In this document: positions 34,134 to 42,965 of the stretch, piece after piece
How positions within the stretch are numbered: the stretch's first letter is position 1
Layout: the number at the start of each line of letters is the position of its first letter
Assembly: GCA_035541895.1 (NCBI GenBank)
Contig: DATKMK010000011.1
Span: 91,948 to 155,947 of the forward strand
Reading direction: 5' to 3'
Length of the DNA: 64,000 bases
Source of the DNA: DATKMK01 sp035541895
GTDB taxonomy: Bacteria; Desulfobacterota; Binatia; HRBIN30; JACQVA1
The notes under the pieces: model-generated
Database searches by the model: none
The model's input: only the letters and a program-made list of their open reading frames with translations
What the model was told of the DNA's origin: nothing
Translations under genes and position numbers: made by a program

Positions 34134-34856
34134 GTGCGTCGCGCGCTGCCGCTGTCTCGTCTGCCGCCATTGCCGCTCGCCGACCGCGGCCTCAGCGCCG
34201 TCGAGGCGCACGAACGCCGGCAACGCTACGGTCCGAACGACATCGTCGAGACACCTGCGAACCCGCTGTGGCGGATTGTGCGCGACACCGCGCACGATCC
34301 GATGATCTGGTATCTGTTCGGCATCGGCGCGCTCTACGGCGCGCTCGGCCAGTGGATCGAATCAATGACGCTGCTGGTGGCGATCGTCCCGCTGGTCGGG
34401 ATGGATGCCGTGCTGCATTGGCGTCCCCGCGCATCGACTGCCGGCCTCAGCAGTCGTCTGGCCGTCTGCGCGACCGTGGTGCGCGACGGTTCGATCCGCG
34501 AGATCCCGGCGGTCGAACTCGTGCCCGGCGATCTCGCCCTGATCAATCCCGGCGAGCCGTTTCCTGCCAACGGCATTCTGGTTGCCGCGCATCGGCTTCA
34601 GGTCGACGAGTCGGCGCTCAGCGGTGAAGCGTACCCAGTTCGAAAGCGAGCGCTGGCGGAGCTGGTGTCCGACGAAGCGGAGCCGAGCATTGATGGTAAA
34701 TTGCCCTGCTTGCAGCCGATCTGGTTCAGCACCTTTCGGAGGCACGACGCGCGCGCGGCGTCTAGTTGGTCGTCCGGCGTTCCTGCTTCAGCCGGCTGCG
34801 TGCCTTCTTTTCCGCCAGCCGCCGCTCCCGAGCGGCCGATGACGGCTTCGTTTTGA
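34134..34856 (+). pseudogene. P-type cation ATPase, truncated relic
   Basis: The frame encodes the N-terminal part of an E1-E2 ATPase: GLSAVEAHERRQRYGPNDIV (cation ATPase N-domain), two membrane segments (YLFGIGALYGALGQWIESMT, LLVAIVPLVGMDAVL) and the actuator core REIPAVELVPGDLALINPGE. The usual TGES phosphatase motif reads SGEA. Similarity ends around 34700 and the frame closes antisense to arfB. The DKTGT phosphorylation site, nucleotide domain and remaining membrane helices are absent. A GTG at 34134 has GAGG upstream; an ATG at 34068 is also in frame. It cannot be a working pump. Confidence 0.75.
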
Positions 34857-35184
34857 CGCGCCGCTTGGGCGGCACCGTGGCCGACGCGAGTAACTGTCGC
34901 AGGCGTTCCAGGACTGCCTCGCGGTTGCGCGGTTGGTCGCGATAGACACTGCTGGAGAGCACGAGTTCGCCGGCGCTGGTCAGTCGCGACGCAAGTTGGG
35001 TCAGCGCGCGCGCGCGCACCGTCTCGGGCAGCGACGGCGATGCGCGCAGGTTGAATCGCAGCACCGCCTTCGAAGCGACTTTGTTGACGTTCTGTCCGCC
35101 CGGTCCACCCGAGCGCGCGTAGCTCAGCTCGATCTCGCGCAATGGGATGGTGATGCGTGAGTTAATCCGCAGGCCGTCGTCCAT
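34762..35184 (-). CDS. arfB: Alternative ribosome-rescue factor ArfB (YaeJ)
   Basis: A 140-residue peptidyl-tRNA hydrolase of the class I release-factor fold. The catalytic GGQ is in ARSGGPGGQNVNKVASKAVL, and the basic C-terminal tail (VPPKRRVKTKPSSAARERRL, then EKKARSRLKQERR) is the part that enters the empty mRNA channel of stalled ribosomes. There is no codon-recognition domain, which separates it from RF1/RF2. The start is ATG 35184, 9 nt after the lipoprotein methyltransferase stop, probably co-transcribed with it and lnt. Confidence 0.93.
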   Translation of the reverse strand: MDDGLRINSRITIPLREIELSYARSGGPGGQNVNKVASKAVLRFNLRASPSLPETVRARALTQLASRLTSAGELVLSSSVYRDQPRNREAVLERLRQLLASATVPPKRRVKTKPSSAARERRLAEKKARSRLKQERRTTN

Positions 35185-35193
35185 GACGTGCCG

Positions 35194-35901
35194 CTATTGT
35201 GCGACCTGGAAAACCAGCACGTACTGATACGGCAGGATCGCCGGCTCCGCCGTCAGTCGATACCCGGCGGTCTGCAATTCGTCGACGACCTGATCGCGCG
35301 CCAACTTGTGCTCCGGCGGCGGACCGACCGGCAGGGGTTCCTTCTTGAAATCGACCACTGCGACGCGGCCGTCCGGTTTGAGCACGCGCTGGAGCCGGCG
35401 GAAGTAATTCAGCCGGTCGTCGATGTGGTGGAAGGTGTCGACGATCAACACGAGATCGACACCGCCGTTGGGTAAACGCGGGTTGTCGAGCGAGGCGAGA
35501 ACGGGAACGACATTGACCGTGTGTTCGTGCTCGGCACGCTCGCGCAGATGCGCGACCAGATTGGGCTCCGGATCGACGGCGAAGACGGTGCCGCGCGCGC
35601 CGACGGCATTCGACAGATAGCGGCTGAAGTACCCAGTGCCGGCACCCAAATCGGCAACCGCCATGCCGGGCGTGATTGGCAGTGCTGCCACCAACTCGGT
35701 CGGCTTCTGCCACGCATCGCGCGTGGGATCATCGAACACCTTGGTCCACTGCTCGACGTTGGCGAACGAGTGGTGGGCCGTCGCGTCGTGTGGTCCGTGG
35801 TGCGGTGCATTGCACCCCAACCCAAGTGCAATCCAAAGCAGCGCCGCGAGGAGCGGGCGCGTGCGTCGAACACAAGTGCGTGACGGAGCGGTGGGTCGCA
35901 T
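35194..35901 (-). CDS. Lipoprotein with class I SAM methyltransferase domain
   Basis: A 235-residue protein. It begins with a basic N-terminus and hydrophobic stretch ending LGLGC, a clear lipobox with Cys near residue 29, followed by a His-rich linker. It then has a full methyltransferase fold: GMAVADLGAGTGYFSRYLSN (motif I), TVFAVDPEPNLVAHLRERAE, VDLVLIVDTFHHIDDRLNYF, VLKPDGRVAVVDFKKEPLPV. Export would place it outside the cytoplasm, where SAM is not expected. The ATG at 35901 overlaps the lnt stop (TGATG), so it is coupled to a lipoprotein-acylating enzyme. An upstream start at 35943 would mask the signal and is less likely. Confidence 0.82.
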   Translation of the reverse strand: MRPTAPSRTCVRRTRPLLAALLWIALGLGCNAPHHGPHDATAHHSFANVEQWTKVFDDPTRDAWQKPTELVAALPITPGMAVADLGAGTGYFSRYLSNAVGARGTVFAVDPEPNLVAHLRERAEHEHTVNVVPVLASLDNPRLPNGGVDLVLIVDTFHHIDDRLNYFRRLQRVLKPDGRVAVVDFKKEPLPVGPPPEHKLARDQVVDELQTAGYRLTAEPAILPYQYVLVFQVAQ

Positions 35902-37472
35902 CAGCTCTGTCGAGTCGATCGGCGCGTCAGCGTTGCGAGACATGTCACCACTACGATCCAACCGAAGGCATCGCCGAGACGCGTGTAGACCGACCGGATC
36001 TGCACCGGATGGACCGCCGCGACCAGCGCGTCGGCGGTGAAGATCGGCAACTCGGCAATCACGCGCCCGAACGGATCGACTACGCCAGTGACGCCGCTGT
36101 TGTTGACGCGCAGCAGGTACCGGCGGTTTTCGACCGCGCGCCACAAGGCGAGTGCCTGATGTTCGTATGGCGCCGCCGATTCGCCGTACCAGGCGTCGTT
36201 GGCCATCGCGATCAACAGCTCCGCGCCCGCGTTGGTCATCGCGCGCGGAATGCTCGCAGCGATGTCTTCAAAGCAGATCAGCGGGCCGACTCGGCCGACG
36301 CCCGGGACATCGAAGGTGTGTGACGTCGTTCCCGGCGTGAAGCCGCTGGTATGCGGGCTGAGCTTCTTGATGCCGGGGATCCACGACGCAAACGGGAGGT
36401 ACTCGCCGAACGGCATGAGGATTTGCTTGTCGTAGCGCGCGAGCACCGATCCGCGCCCGTCGATGAGGAAGGCGCTGTTGTACTCGTCCGCCTCCTGTGC
36501 CCCCGTCGGTTGGAACGCCAAGCCGCCGTAGATCAGCAGCGTGCGCAAACCCGGGAACGGATGATCGCTCCCATCGAGCACCCCGACGCTCGCGGGCAAC
36601 CATTCTTGCACCACGGTCTCCGGCCACACCGCCAGCGCCGCGCGTGCCTGCACGCGACTGGTCAAATCGCGGTAGCGATCGACGTTGACATCGAAGTAGC
36701 GCAGGTCGCCCTTCTCCTTGATGCCGACGTTGCCCTGAACGAGCGCGACGTTGACCTGCGGAGCCGCCGCGATCGCCGCGGCGATCGCGGGAATGCGGAC
36801 CAGGCCGTAGGTGTAGAGCGCGCCGACCGCCGCGATCACACATCCCAGGGGCGCAATACGACGCCAGCCGGATTCGCTCAGAGTCATCGCGACCGCCGCG
36901 CTCACCCACACCACCACCAAGCTGAGCCCGTAGGGTCCGGTGACGTCGCCGATCTGGATGAGCGGCACGACCAGGTACTGCGTGTGGGCCATGCGCCATG
37001 GGAACAGGCTCGGGTAGAGGAATTCCAGCGCCGTCCATGCCAGCGCCGGGGCGATCCCCAGAGGCCCCCAGCCGGTGCGCCGAAAGGCCAAGCCGAACAG
37101 TACGAATTGCAGCGACGAGTACGTGGTCAGACAGGCATAGAAAAGCACCGCGATCGGGTACGGGAAATTGCCGAAGACGTTGATGGTGTAGATCAGCCAG
37201 TAGAACCCGAGGATGTTGGTGATCACGCCGGCGATCGCGGCGGTGACGATCGTTTCACGCCGGTTGCGGGCCTCGTGCAGCGCCCAGAACAACGGGGCAA
37301 ACGCCACCCAGGCGATTAGGTGCAGCCGAAAATCGAGGAACGCGGCCCCGATCAGTACGCCGGACAACGCCGGCGCCAAGCGGAGGAGAACAACCCGAGC
37401 GCGCGCGATGGTGAGGATCGCAGCGGGCGCGGCGAGGCCGTCAACGCGCGAAGATTGGTCGGATCGGATCAT
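35901..37472 (-). CDS. lnt: Apolipoprotein N-acyltransferase Lnt
   Basis: A 523-residue inner-membrane enzyme that adds the third acyl chain to lipoproteins. About six N-terminal membrane helices are followed by a nitrilase domain with the Glu-Lys-Cys triad in LAVWPETVVQ, LARYDKQILMPFGEYLPF and GPLICFEDI, and MANDAWYGESAAPYEHQALA after it. A last membrane helix is near the C-terminus (FGWIVVVTCLATL). It is normal length. Its stop overlaps the start of a predicted lipoprotein gene. Lnt supports a Gram-negative (diderm) cell plan. Confidence 0.94.
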   Translation of the reverse strand: MIRSDQSSRVDGLAAPAAILTIARARVVLLRLAPALSGVLIGAAFLDFRLHLIAWVAFAPLFWALHEARNRRETIVTAAIAGVITNILGFYWLIYTINVFGNFPYPIAVLFYACLTTYSSLQFVLFGLAFRRTGWGPLGIAPALAWTALEFLYPSLFPWRMAHTQYLVVPLIQIGDVTGPYGLSLVVVWVSAAVAMTLSESGWRRIAPLGCVIAAVGALYTYGLVRIPAIAAAIAAAPQVNVALVQGNVGIKEKGDLRYFDVNVDRYRDLTSRVQARAALAVWPETVVQEWLPASVGVLDGSDHPFPGLRTLLIYGGLAFQPTGAQEADEYNSAFLIDGRGSVLARYDKQILMPFGEYLPFASWIPGIKKLSPHTSGFTPGTTSHTFDVPGVGRVGPLICFEDIAASIPRAMTNAGAELLIAMANDAWYGESAAPYEHQALALWRAVENRRYLLRVNNSGVTGVVDPFGRVIAELPIFTADALVAAVHPVQIRSVYTRLGDAFGWIVVVTCLATLTRRSTRQS

Positions 37473-37522
37473 CGAGATGGTGGTGACGGTGATACGCTGC
37501 GAGCATCAGCCGTGGCCGCGGA

Positions 37523-37726
37523 TCAGCGCGGCTTGAGGTTGAACGCTTGCGGCCCCTTTTCGCCCTTCTTGACCTGGAACTCGACGTCGTCGCCTTCACG
37601 CAGGTCTTCGAAGGTCACCTTCGGCGCCATGCGCGAGCGATGAAAGAACACCTCATCGCTGTTGTCGTCCGGAACGATGAATCCAAACCCCTTGTCCTTG
37701 ATGATCTTCTTGATGGTTCCGAACAT
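37523..37726 (-). CDS. Cold-shock domain protein
   Basis: A 67-residue OB-fold RNA chaperone of the CspA family. RNP1 is KGFGFI and RNP2 is VFFHRS, with a conserved GDDVEFQV strand. The ATG at 37726 has GAGGAGG, 4 nt upstream. It lies 31 nt downstream of the DEAD-box helicase on the same strand, a pairing expected for RNA remodelling at low temperature. The stop codon lies in the loop of a GC hairpin (GCCGCG/CGCGGC, 37515-37532), which may be a processing or termination signal. Confidence 0.95.
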   Translation of the reverse strand: MFGTIKKIIKDKGFGFIVPDDNSDEVFFHRSRMAPKVTFEDLREGDDVEFQVKKGEKGPQAFNLKPR

Positions 37727-37757
37727 GCGCCCTCCTCAAAACGGATTTCGGTCGCGC

Positions 37758-39056
37758 TTACGAACTCGACCCGGCATGAGCCGGCTTCCCGGATCGCCGC
37801 TGACGTGGCGGCCGGCGACCGGCCGGATGCGTCACGCCCGCCGGACCGGCGCGGTGATGATCGCGACGATGTTCGTGCGTCGGCGGCACCGGCTTCACCA
37901 GCAATTCGTCGCGAACCTCTTCGACCGGAATTTTGAAACCGGTCAGTTCCTCGATCGGTTCGAGCGCCAACACATATGATTCGCAGGCGAGGCTGATCGC
38001 TTTGCCCGATGCGCCGGCACGCGCCGTGCGGCCGACGCGGTGCACGTAGTCTTCCGGATCTTGTGGCAGATCGTAGTTCACCACGTGCGTCACCCCTTCG
38101 ATGTGCAGCCCGCGCGAAGCGACATCGGTGGCCACGAGAATCGGCAACTCGCCCGACTTGAACTCGCGCACCAGGCGCAACCGCACGCGTTGGTCGACGT
38201 CGCCGCTCAAGACGCGCGCCTGCTGTGCATTGTCGCCCAGGCGTCGCGCCAACCATTCGCCTTCGCGCTTGGTGTTCACGAAGATCAACATCCGCTGCGG
38301 CCGCTCGCGTTGCAGGATCCCGAGCAACAGGGGAAGCTTTTCGTGCTTGCCGACGTGGTAGAGCAGGTGTTGCACGTTCTCCGCCGTCACCTGTTCGGGC
38401 GACACGGCGACCTTGATGGGATCGTTCATGTGCTCGTACGCCAACTCCATCACGTCCCAATTCAGCGTCGCCGAGAACAGCATCGATTGCCGCTTGTGAT
38501 AGGGCGGCAGGCGACGCAGCAGGAAGCGAAGGTCGGCGATGAACCCCATGTCGAACATGCGATCAGCCTCGTCGATGACCAATACTTCGATGCGCCGCAG
38601 CGTGTAGACGTGCTGCTTGAAGTAATCGATCAAGCGTCCGGGCGTTCCGATCAGAATGTCGCAGCCGCCGCGCAGGGTCTCACGTTGCTTATGATAGTCG
38701 ACGCCGCCGTACACCGCGTGCATCGTCAAGCCGGTGAATTGTCCGAGCGCCTCCGCGTCGTGGAGGATCTGCACCACCAACTCGCGGGTCGGCGCGATGA
38801 TCAATGCGCGCGGAGCGTTATGCGGGTGCGGTTCGCCGCCCTCGTGTGCGGCGCGGTGCGGGTGGAGCAAGCGCTTGAAGGTGGCGATGAGAAACGCCGC
38901 GGTCTTGCCGGTGCCCGTCTGTGCCTGACCGGCCACGTCCTTGCCGGTCAACGCGAGCGGCAGCGTTTTCTCTTGGATCGGGGTGCAGGTGGTGAAGCCG
39001 ACGGCGTCAATGCCGCGAAGCACCGGCTCGGAAAGGCGCAGAGAGGAAAATTCCAC
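37758..39056 (-). CDS. DEAD-box RNA helicase, RhlB/RhlE-like
   Basis: A 432-residue ATP-dependent RNA helicase. Q-motif region: GFTTCTPIQEKTLPLALTGK; motif I AQTGTGKT; Ia PTRELV; Ib TPGRLI; II DEAD; III SAT; V ATDVASRGLHI; VI HRVGRTARAG. The C-terminal 60 residues are rich in His, Arg and Pro, a disordered RNA-binding tail. The start is ATG 39056. It is followed by a cold-shock protein gene in the same direction. Subfamily assignment is approximate. Confidence 0.93.
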   Translation of the reverse strand: MEFSSLRLSEPVLRGIDAVGFTTCTPIQEKTLPLALTGKDVAGQAQTGTGKTAAFLIATFKRLLHPHRAAHEGGEPHPHNAPRALIIAPTRELVVQILHDAEALGQFTGLTMHAVYGGVDYHKQRETLRGGCDILIGTPGRLIDYFKQHVYTLRRIEVLVIDEADRMFDMGFIADLRFLLRRLPPYHKRQSMLFSATLNWDVMELAYEHMNDPIKVAVSPEQVTAENVQHLLYHVGKHEKLPLLLGILQRERPQRMLIFVNTKREGEWLARRLGDNAQQARVLSGDVDQRVRLRLVREFKSGELPILVATDVASRGLHIEGVTHVVNYDLPQDPEDYVHRVGRTARAGASGKAISLACESYVLALEPIEELTGFKIPVEEVRDELLVKPVPPTHEHRRDHHRAGPAGVTHPAGRRPPRQRRSGKPAHAGSSS

Positions 39057-39154
39057 GGGGTGTACTTACGGGCGCCAGCGGCGCGCGATCTGTCTGGTTG
39101 TCACGATGCGATGAAGTCTAGCGAGATGTGCCCTGAGGCACAAGCGAACGGGAT

Positions 39155-40921
39155 TCAGATTCCGCTGGTGGCTTTGCCCATCACATCGAGCAGTTCTGCC
39201 GCCGTCGTGAAACCGACGAGGCGCCCGACCTCTTTGCCGGTTGTGTCGAACACCAAAATTGTCGGCACGCCGCGCACGTCGAACTTTTCGAGCAGCACCC
39301 GCGCCGCGTCACTCTCCTCGGTAATGTCGGCTTTGATCATGTCGAACCGGGCGGCCGCGCGCACGACCTGACGATCGACGAAGGTGGTGCGCGCCATTTC
39401 GCCGCACGGGATGCACCACTCGGCGCCGAACTCGAGCACCACCGGACGGCCGGCAGTACGTGACTGCTCGATCGCGGTCGAGGTGAAGTCCTGCCACTGG
39501 ATCGCACTTTCGGCCTGCGGTGGCCAGGCGATCCAAGCGGCCAACGCGAGCGCGGCGAGGCCGACCGCTCGTTTGATGGACTGGAACGACCGCACCGCGC
39601 GGCCGGACGGATCGATGAATCCGAGATAAACACCGGCGATCGCCACGACACCGGGAATCACCCAGGGGCGGACTCCGGGCGGCAGCAACGGACCGGCAAA
39701 GTGCGCCGCCATCCCGATGAGAACGAATCCAAACAATCGCTCGCTCCACACCAGCCATTCACCCGAGCGAGGCAGCCGACCGAGCGATCCGGCCGCGAGG
39801 GCGAGAACCAGATATGGCAGCCCCATCCCGACGCCGAGCGCGAGGAAGAGCGCGAAGCCCAGCACCGGATCCTGGCGCGTGCCGACGGCGACCAGCAGCG
39901 CCAGCACCATTGGGCCGATGCAGGGCGCGGCGACCACGCCCATCGTGAGGCCCATGAACGCCGCACCGGCGACGCCGCCGGTCGCTCCGCCCGCCCATTG
40001 CATCACCGCCGCCGGCGGCCGCAGTTGATAGACGCCGAACGAGCTGAGCGCGAGGGTGATCATGACGCTCGCGATGAACAGCATGACCGCTGGCTTCTGC
40101 AGCGCCGCGCCGAATAAGCCGCCCGAGAGTGCCGCGATCACGCCGAGCCCCGCGAAGGACAGGGCGATACCGAGTACGTAGATCGAGGCCAATGCCGCTT
40201 TCCGTGCGGTCCGACCGTTCGCGTGGCCGCCGAAGTACGCCACCGTTACCGAGATGAGTGGGTAGACGCACGGGGTGAGGTTAAGTCCGATCCCGAGCAT
40301 GCCGACGGCAAACAAGGTGAACAGAAATCCGCGCTCGTCCAGCCATTCGTTGATCGCGGGTCGGCCGGCGGCCGATTGGCTCGTCGGAGCATCGTTGCTC
40401 GGGGCGAGCGCGGCTTCGGTCGAGATGGGGATCACCAATTCGGCCTCCGCCGTTGTCGGGCGCAAGCACAGCGAGTCGTTGCAGGCTTGGTATCGCAAAA
40501 CCGCAGCGACGCGGATGCTGGCCGCGGCAAAGTCGGCGGGAATGTGGAGTCCGGTGGCGATGCCGAGTTTGCCCTCGTAGACCAGCAGCTCCTTGCCGGC
40601 GAAGGCGAATCGTTTGCGGTCGGGGCGCGGGTATTGAATCGGCTCGGCGGTCACGCCGGCCGGGAGTGTCAACGTGACCTCGGTCGGGATCAGAAAGGAG
40701 TCAGATGGTTGGTGCGCGTTGATGTGCCAACCAGACTCGACCAGCGCGATGACGTCGAGCGGAAACAAACTGCCCTTGCGGGCAGCGGGCGCACTGGGTT
40801 CGAGGGTGAGCGCAACCTTGCCTCCGTCTGCGGTGACGGCGCCCGCTAGCAGACAAAACAACCAGGCCGCGAGAAAACACGCGCGCGCCGTCTTGCGGTT
40901 CGTGTGGGACCCAGATAACAC
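39155..40921 (-). CDS. dsbD: Thiol:disulfide interchange protein DsbD
   Basis: A predicted 588-residue membrane protein. A signal peptide (ACFLAAWLFCLLAGAVTA) precedes the periplasmic alpha domain with a Cys pair in YQACNDSLCLRP. A beta domain of eight membrane helices has Cys residues in LNLTPCVYPLISVTV and VVAAPCIGPMVLAL. The C-terminal thioredoxin domain has LEFGAEWCIPCGEMART. It carries reductant from cytoplasmic thioredoxin to periplasmic partners, including cytochrome c maturation, relevant for the c-haem proteins here. The GTG at 40921 is the best start; longer in-frame extension is antisense to pagL. Weak ribosome site. Confidence 0.9.
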   Translation of the reverse strand: MLSGSHTNRKTARACFLAAWLFCLLAGAVTADGGKVALTLEPSAPAARKGSLFPLDVIALVESGWHINAHQPSDSFLIPTEVTLTLPAGVTAEPIQYPRPDRKRFAFAGKELLVYEGKLGIATGLHIPADFAAASIRVAAVLRYQACNDSLCLRPTTAEAELVIPISTEAALAPSNDAPTSQSAAGRPAINEWLDERGFLFTLFAVGMLGIGLNLTPCVYPLISVTVAYFGGHANGRTARKAALASIYVLGIALSFAGLGVIAALSGGLFGAALQKPAVMLFIASVMITLALSSFGVYQLRPPAAVMQWAGGATGGVAGAAFMGLTMGVVAAPCIGPMVLALLVAVGTRQDPVLGFALFLALGVGMGLPYLVLALAAGSLGRLPRSGEWLVWSERLFGFVLIGMAAHFAGPLLPPGVRPWVIPGVVAIAGVYLGFIDPSGRAVRSFQSIKRAVGLAALALAAWIAWPPQAESAIQWQDFTSTAIEQSRTAGRPVVLEFGAEWCIPCGEMARTTFVDRQVVRAAARFDMIKADITEESDAARVLLEKFDVRGVPTILVFDTTGKEVGRLVGFTTAAELLDVMGKATSGI

Positions 40922-40957
40922 TCGCGCGCCGTTGATCGATTGGTGAGAGCCCGCCTC

Positions 40958-41551
40958 GTGACGAAGCCACTGCCGCTTGCCCTGTGTGTCACCGTCGCGT
41001 TCCTCACCGCATCCGGTGTTCGTGCCGATGCGCAGGAGACCGAGCGCAGCGGAGTTCAGTCGTTCGGCTTGCGGGCCGCGTATGGGCTCGGCGATCGACA
41101 CAACCTGCAGTTCGTCTCGCTGCTGCCGCGCGCCAGTTGGTTGTTCCCGCGCTGTATCGATGAGCCGCTCGCGGCGTACGGCGTCCAAGGTGAATTCGTG
41201 GTCGAGGGAATCGTGTCGTACATCAACAACCGCACCGAGACGGTGGAGGCCGGCATCAACCCACTGGTCTTTTCGTTGCGCTACGACCGAGGCCAATCCT
41301 TGGTGCCCTTCCTGGAAGGGGGTGAAGGCGTGCTCTACACCGACTTGCGCGGCGAGCATCTCGGCGGACCCTTTGAGTTCAGTTCGCAGGCCGGAGGGGG
41401 ATTGCATTGGTTTCTTGATCGCCATACCGCACTGACCGCGTCCTACCGTATCCGCCATATCTCGAACGCCGGCATCCGCAAGGAGAACAGCGGACTGAAC
41501 ACCGACTTTTTCACTGTCGGTATCACCATTTTTCCGAAGCGAGGAGAGTGA
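40958..41551 (+). CDS. pagL: Lipid A 3-O-deacylase, PagL-like
   Basis: A 197-residue outer-membrane beta-barrel enzyme with a signal peptide (LALCVTVAFLTASGVRA). The catalytic His-Ser pair is in the C-terminal SYRIRHISNAGIRKENSGLN, which is the PagL signature, followed by a final strand TDFFTVGITIFP. PagL removes the R3 acyl chain of lipid A, lowering immune recognition or altering membrane permeability. Starts at GTG 40943 or TTG 40940 are also possible; 40958 gives the best signal peptide. It is divergent from dsbD with about 36 nt between starts. Confidence 0.85.
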   Translation: MTKPLPLALCVTVAFLTASGVRADAQETERSGVQSFGLRAAYGLGDRHNLQFVSLLPRASWLFPRCIDEPLAAYGVQGEFVVEGIVSYINNRTETVEAGINPLVFSLRYDRGQSLVPFLEGGEGVLYTDLRGEHLGGPFEFSSQAGGGLHWFLDRHTALTASYRIRHISNAGIRKENSGLNTDFFTVGITIFPKRGE

Positions 41552-41552
41552 A

Positions 41553-42800
41553 TCAACGGGCGGGGGCCGCCTTACGCGGCGAACCGGAACGCGGGCGCGC
41601 TCGCATTGGCTTGACGGCCCTGACCGCCGGCACATTGAGCGGTACGCATTCGACAATCTCCAAGCCGTAGCCGGGGAGGCTGATCAGCCGGCGCGGAAAA
41701 TTCGTCAACAGGCGAATCTTGCCGACACCGACGTCGCGCAAAATCTGGGCGCCGATGCCGTATTCGCGGAAATCCATTTCACGGGCGGCCGGATCAGTAC
41801 TCGGGCGCTGCGCGTCTTCGCGCGGATGGAGGCGGCGGCCGAGCGGGCTGCGACCGAGCAGCTCCGCGCCGCGGCCATCCCGCCGCAGATAGATGATCAC
41901 GCCGCGTCCTTCCTTGGCGATCACTTCCATCGCCTGATGCACCAACGCGCCGGTATTGCGCGTGACCAATCCGAACACGTCGCCCGGCAGGTATTCTGCA
42001 TGGGCACGCACGAGCACCGGCTCGTCGGGACGTACGTCCCCTTTGACCAACACGAGATGCTCGCCGTCGTCCACATCGGTGTGATAGACGAACGCCCGGA
42101 AATCGCCGCCGTAGCGGCTGCGCACCCGCGCCTCCGCGACGCGATGAACCAGCGAGTCGCAGCGCAGGCGATACTGCACCAAGTCGGCAACCGTGCACAG
42201 CTTGAGACCGTGTGCGGCCGCGAATCGTTCAAGGTCGGGCAGCCGCGCCATAGTGCCGTCTTCCTTCATGATCTCGCAGATCACGCCGGCCGGCTTCAGT
42301 CCGGCGAGGCGAGCGAGGTCTACCACGCCCTCGGTCTGACCGGTCCGCACCAGCACGCCGCCCTTGCGAGCGCGCAGCGGAAAGACGTGTCCGGGGACGA
42401 TGAGATCTTCGGGTCGTATGCCGTCCCGAACCGCGGTTTGGATGGTGACGGCGCGATCGACTGCCGAGACGCCGTTGGTGATGCCACGACGGGCGTCGAT
42501 CGATACGGTGAACGCCGTCCCCAGCGGCGCGCGATTCTCCGCGACCATCATGGTCAGGCCGAGATCCTGAATGCGCTCCTCGGTCAACGCCAGGCAAATC
42601 AGGCCGCGCGCGTATTTGGCCATGAAGTTGATCGCCTCCGGCGTCACCTTGTCGGCGGCAAGGCAGAGATCGCCTTCGTTCTCGCGGTTCTCGTCATCCA
42701 TCAGGATGACCATCTTGCCAGCCCGCAAGTCGGCGATGGCATCTTCGATCGGGCTGATCCGCCGCGCCCGCTTGGGGGGCTCGCGAAAGGAGGTGAACAT
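41553..42800 (-). CDS. DHBP synthase with degenerate GTP cyclohydrolase II domain (RibBX type)
   Basis: A 415-residue protein. The N-terminal RibB half is intact: MVILMDDENRENEGDLCLAA, MVAENRAPLGTAFTVSID, VPGHVFPLRARKGGVLVRTG, EGVVDLARLAGLKPAGVICE. It makes dihydroxybutanone phosphate for riboflavin. The C-terminal RibA-like half keeps GDVFG and GRGVIIYLRRDGRG, but the three zinc-binding Cys are gone: EC is EY, and the CDCG region reads TRNTG. It should lack cyclohydrolase II activity, as in RibBX proteins of Proteobacteria. A separate ribA would be needed elsewhere. No FMN riboswitch is seen upstream of ATG 42800. Confidence 0.88.
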   Translation of the reverse strand: MFTSFREPPKRARRISPIEDAIADLRAGKMVILMDDENRENEGDLCLAADKVTPEAINFMAKYARGLICLALTEERIQDLGLTMMVAENRAPLGTAFTVSIDARRGITNGVSAVDRAVTIQTAVRDGIRPEDLIVPGHVFPLRARKGGVLVRTGQTEGVVDLARLAGLKPAGVICEIMKEDGTMARLPDLERFAAAHGLKLCTVADLVQYRLRCDSLVHRVAEARVRSRYGGDFRAFVYHTDVDDGEHLVLVKGDVRPDEPVLVRAHAEYLPGDVFGLVTRNTGALVHQAMEVIAKEGRGVIIYLRRDGRGAELLGRSPLGRRLHPREDAQRPSTDPAAREMDFREYGIGAQILRDVGVGKIRLLTNFPRRLISLPGYGLEIVECVPLNVPAVRAVKPMRARPRSGSPRKAAPAR

Positions 42801-42965
42801 AGCTGCGCAATTTTTATAGCCCGACGCCGCGGGTTCGCAAAGAGGGGGGGAGCAAAGGCGGGAACCGGAACCCGAGTCCGAACGCTCAATTCGGTCGATC
42901 GCTTGACTGGATCAACTGCCCCAGTTAGTGATCTCGCTCGAAACCGCAGCCGTTGGAGACCGCCG

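Noticed and set aside
36351..37319. A 322-residue plus-strand frame opposite lnt
   Set aside because: Antisense shadow of lnt, rich in Arg and His.
40922..41656. Long N-terminal extension of DsbD
   Set aside because: The extension is antisense to the PagL-like gene; the signal peptide and alpha domain begin only near 40921.
41826..42965. Long N-terminal extension of the complete P450
   Set aside because: Antisense to the RibBX-type gene; normal P450 sequence begins at 42966 behind a ribosome site.
42801..42965. FMN riboswitch upstream of the riboflavin gene
   Set aside because: No conserved FMN-aptamer segments were recognised in either strand of this short gap.
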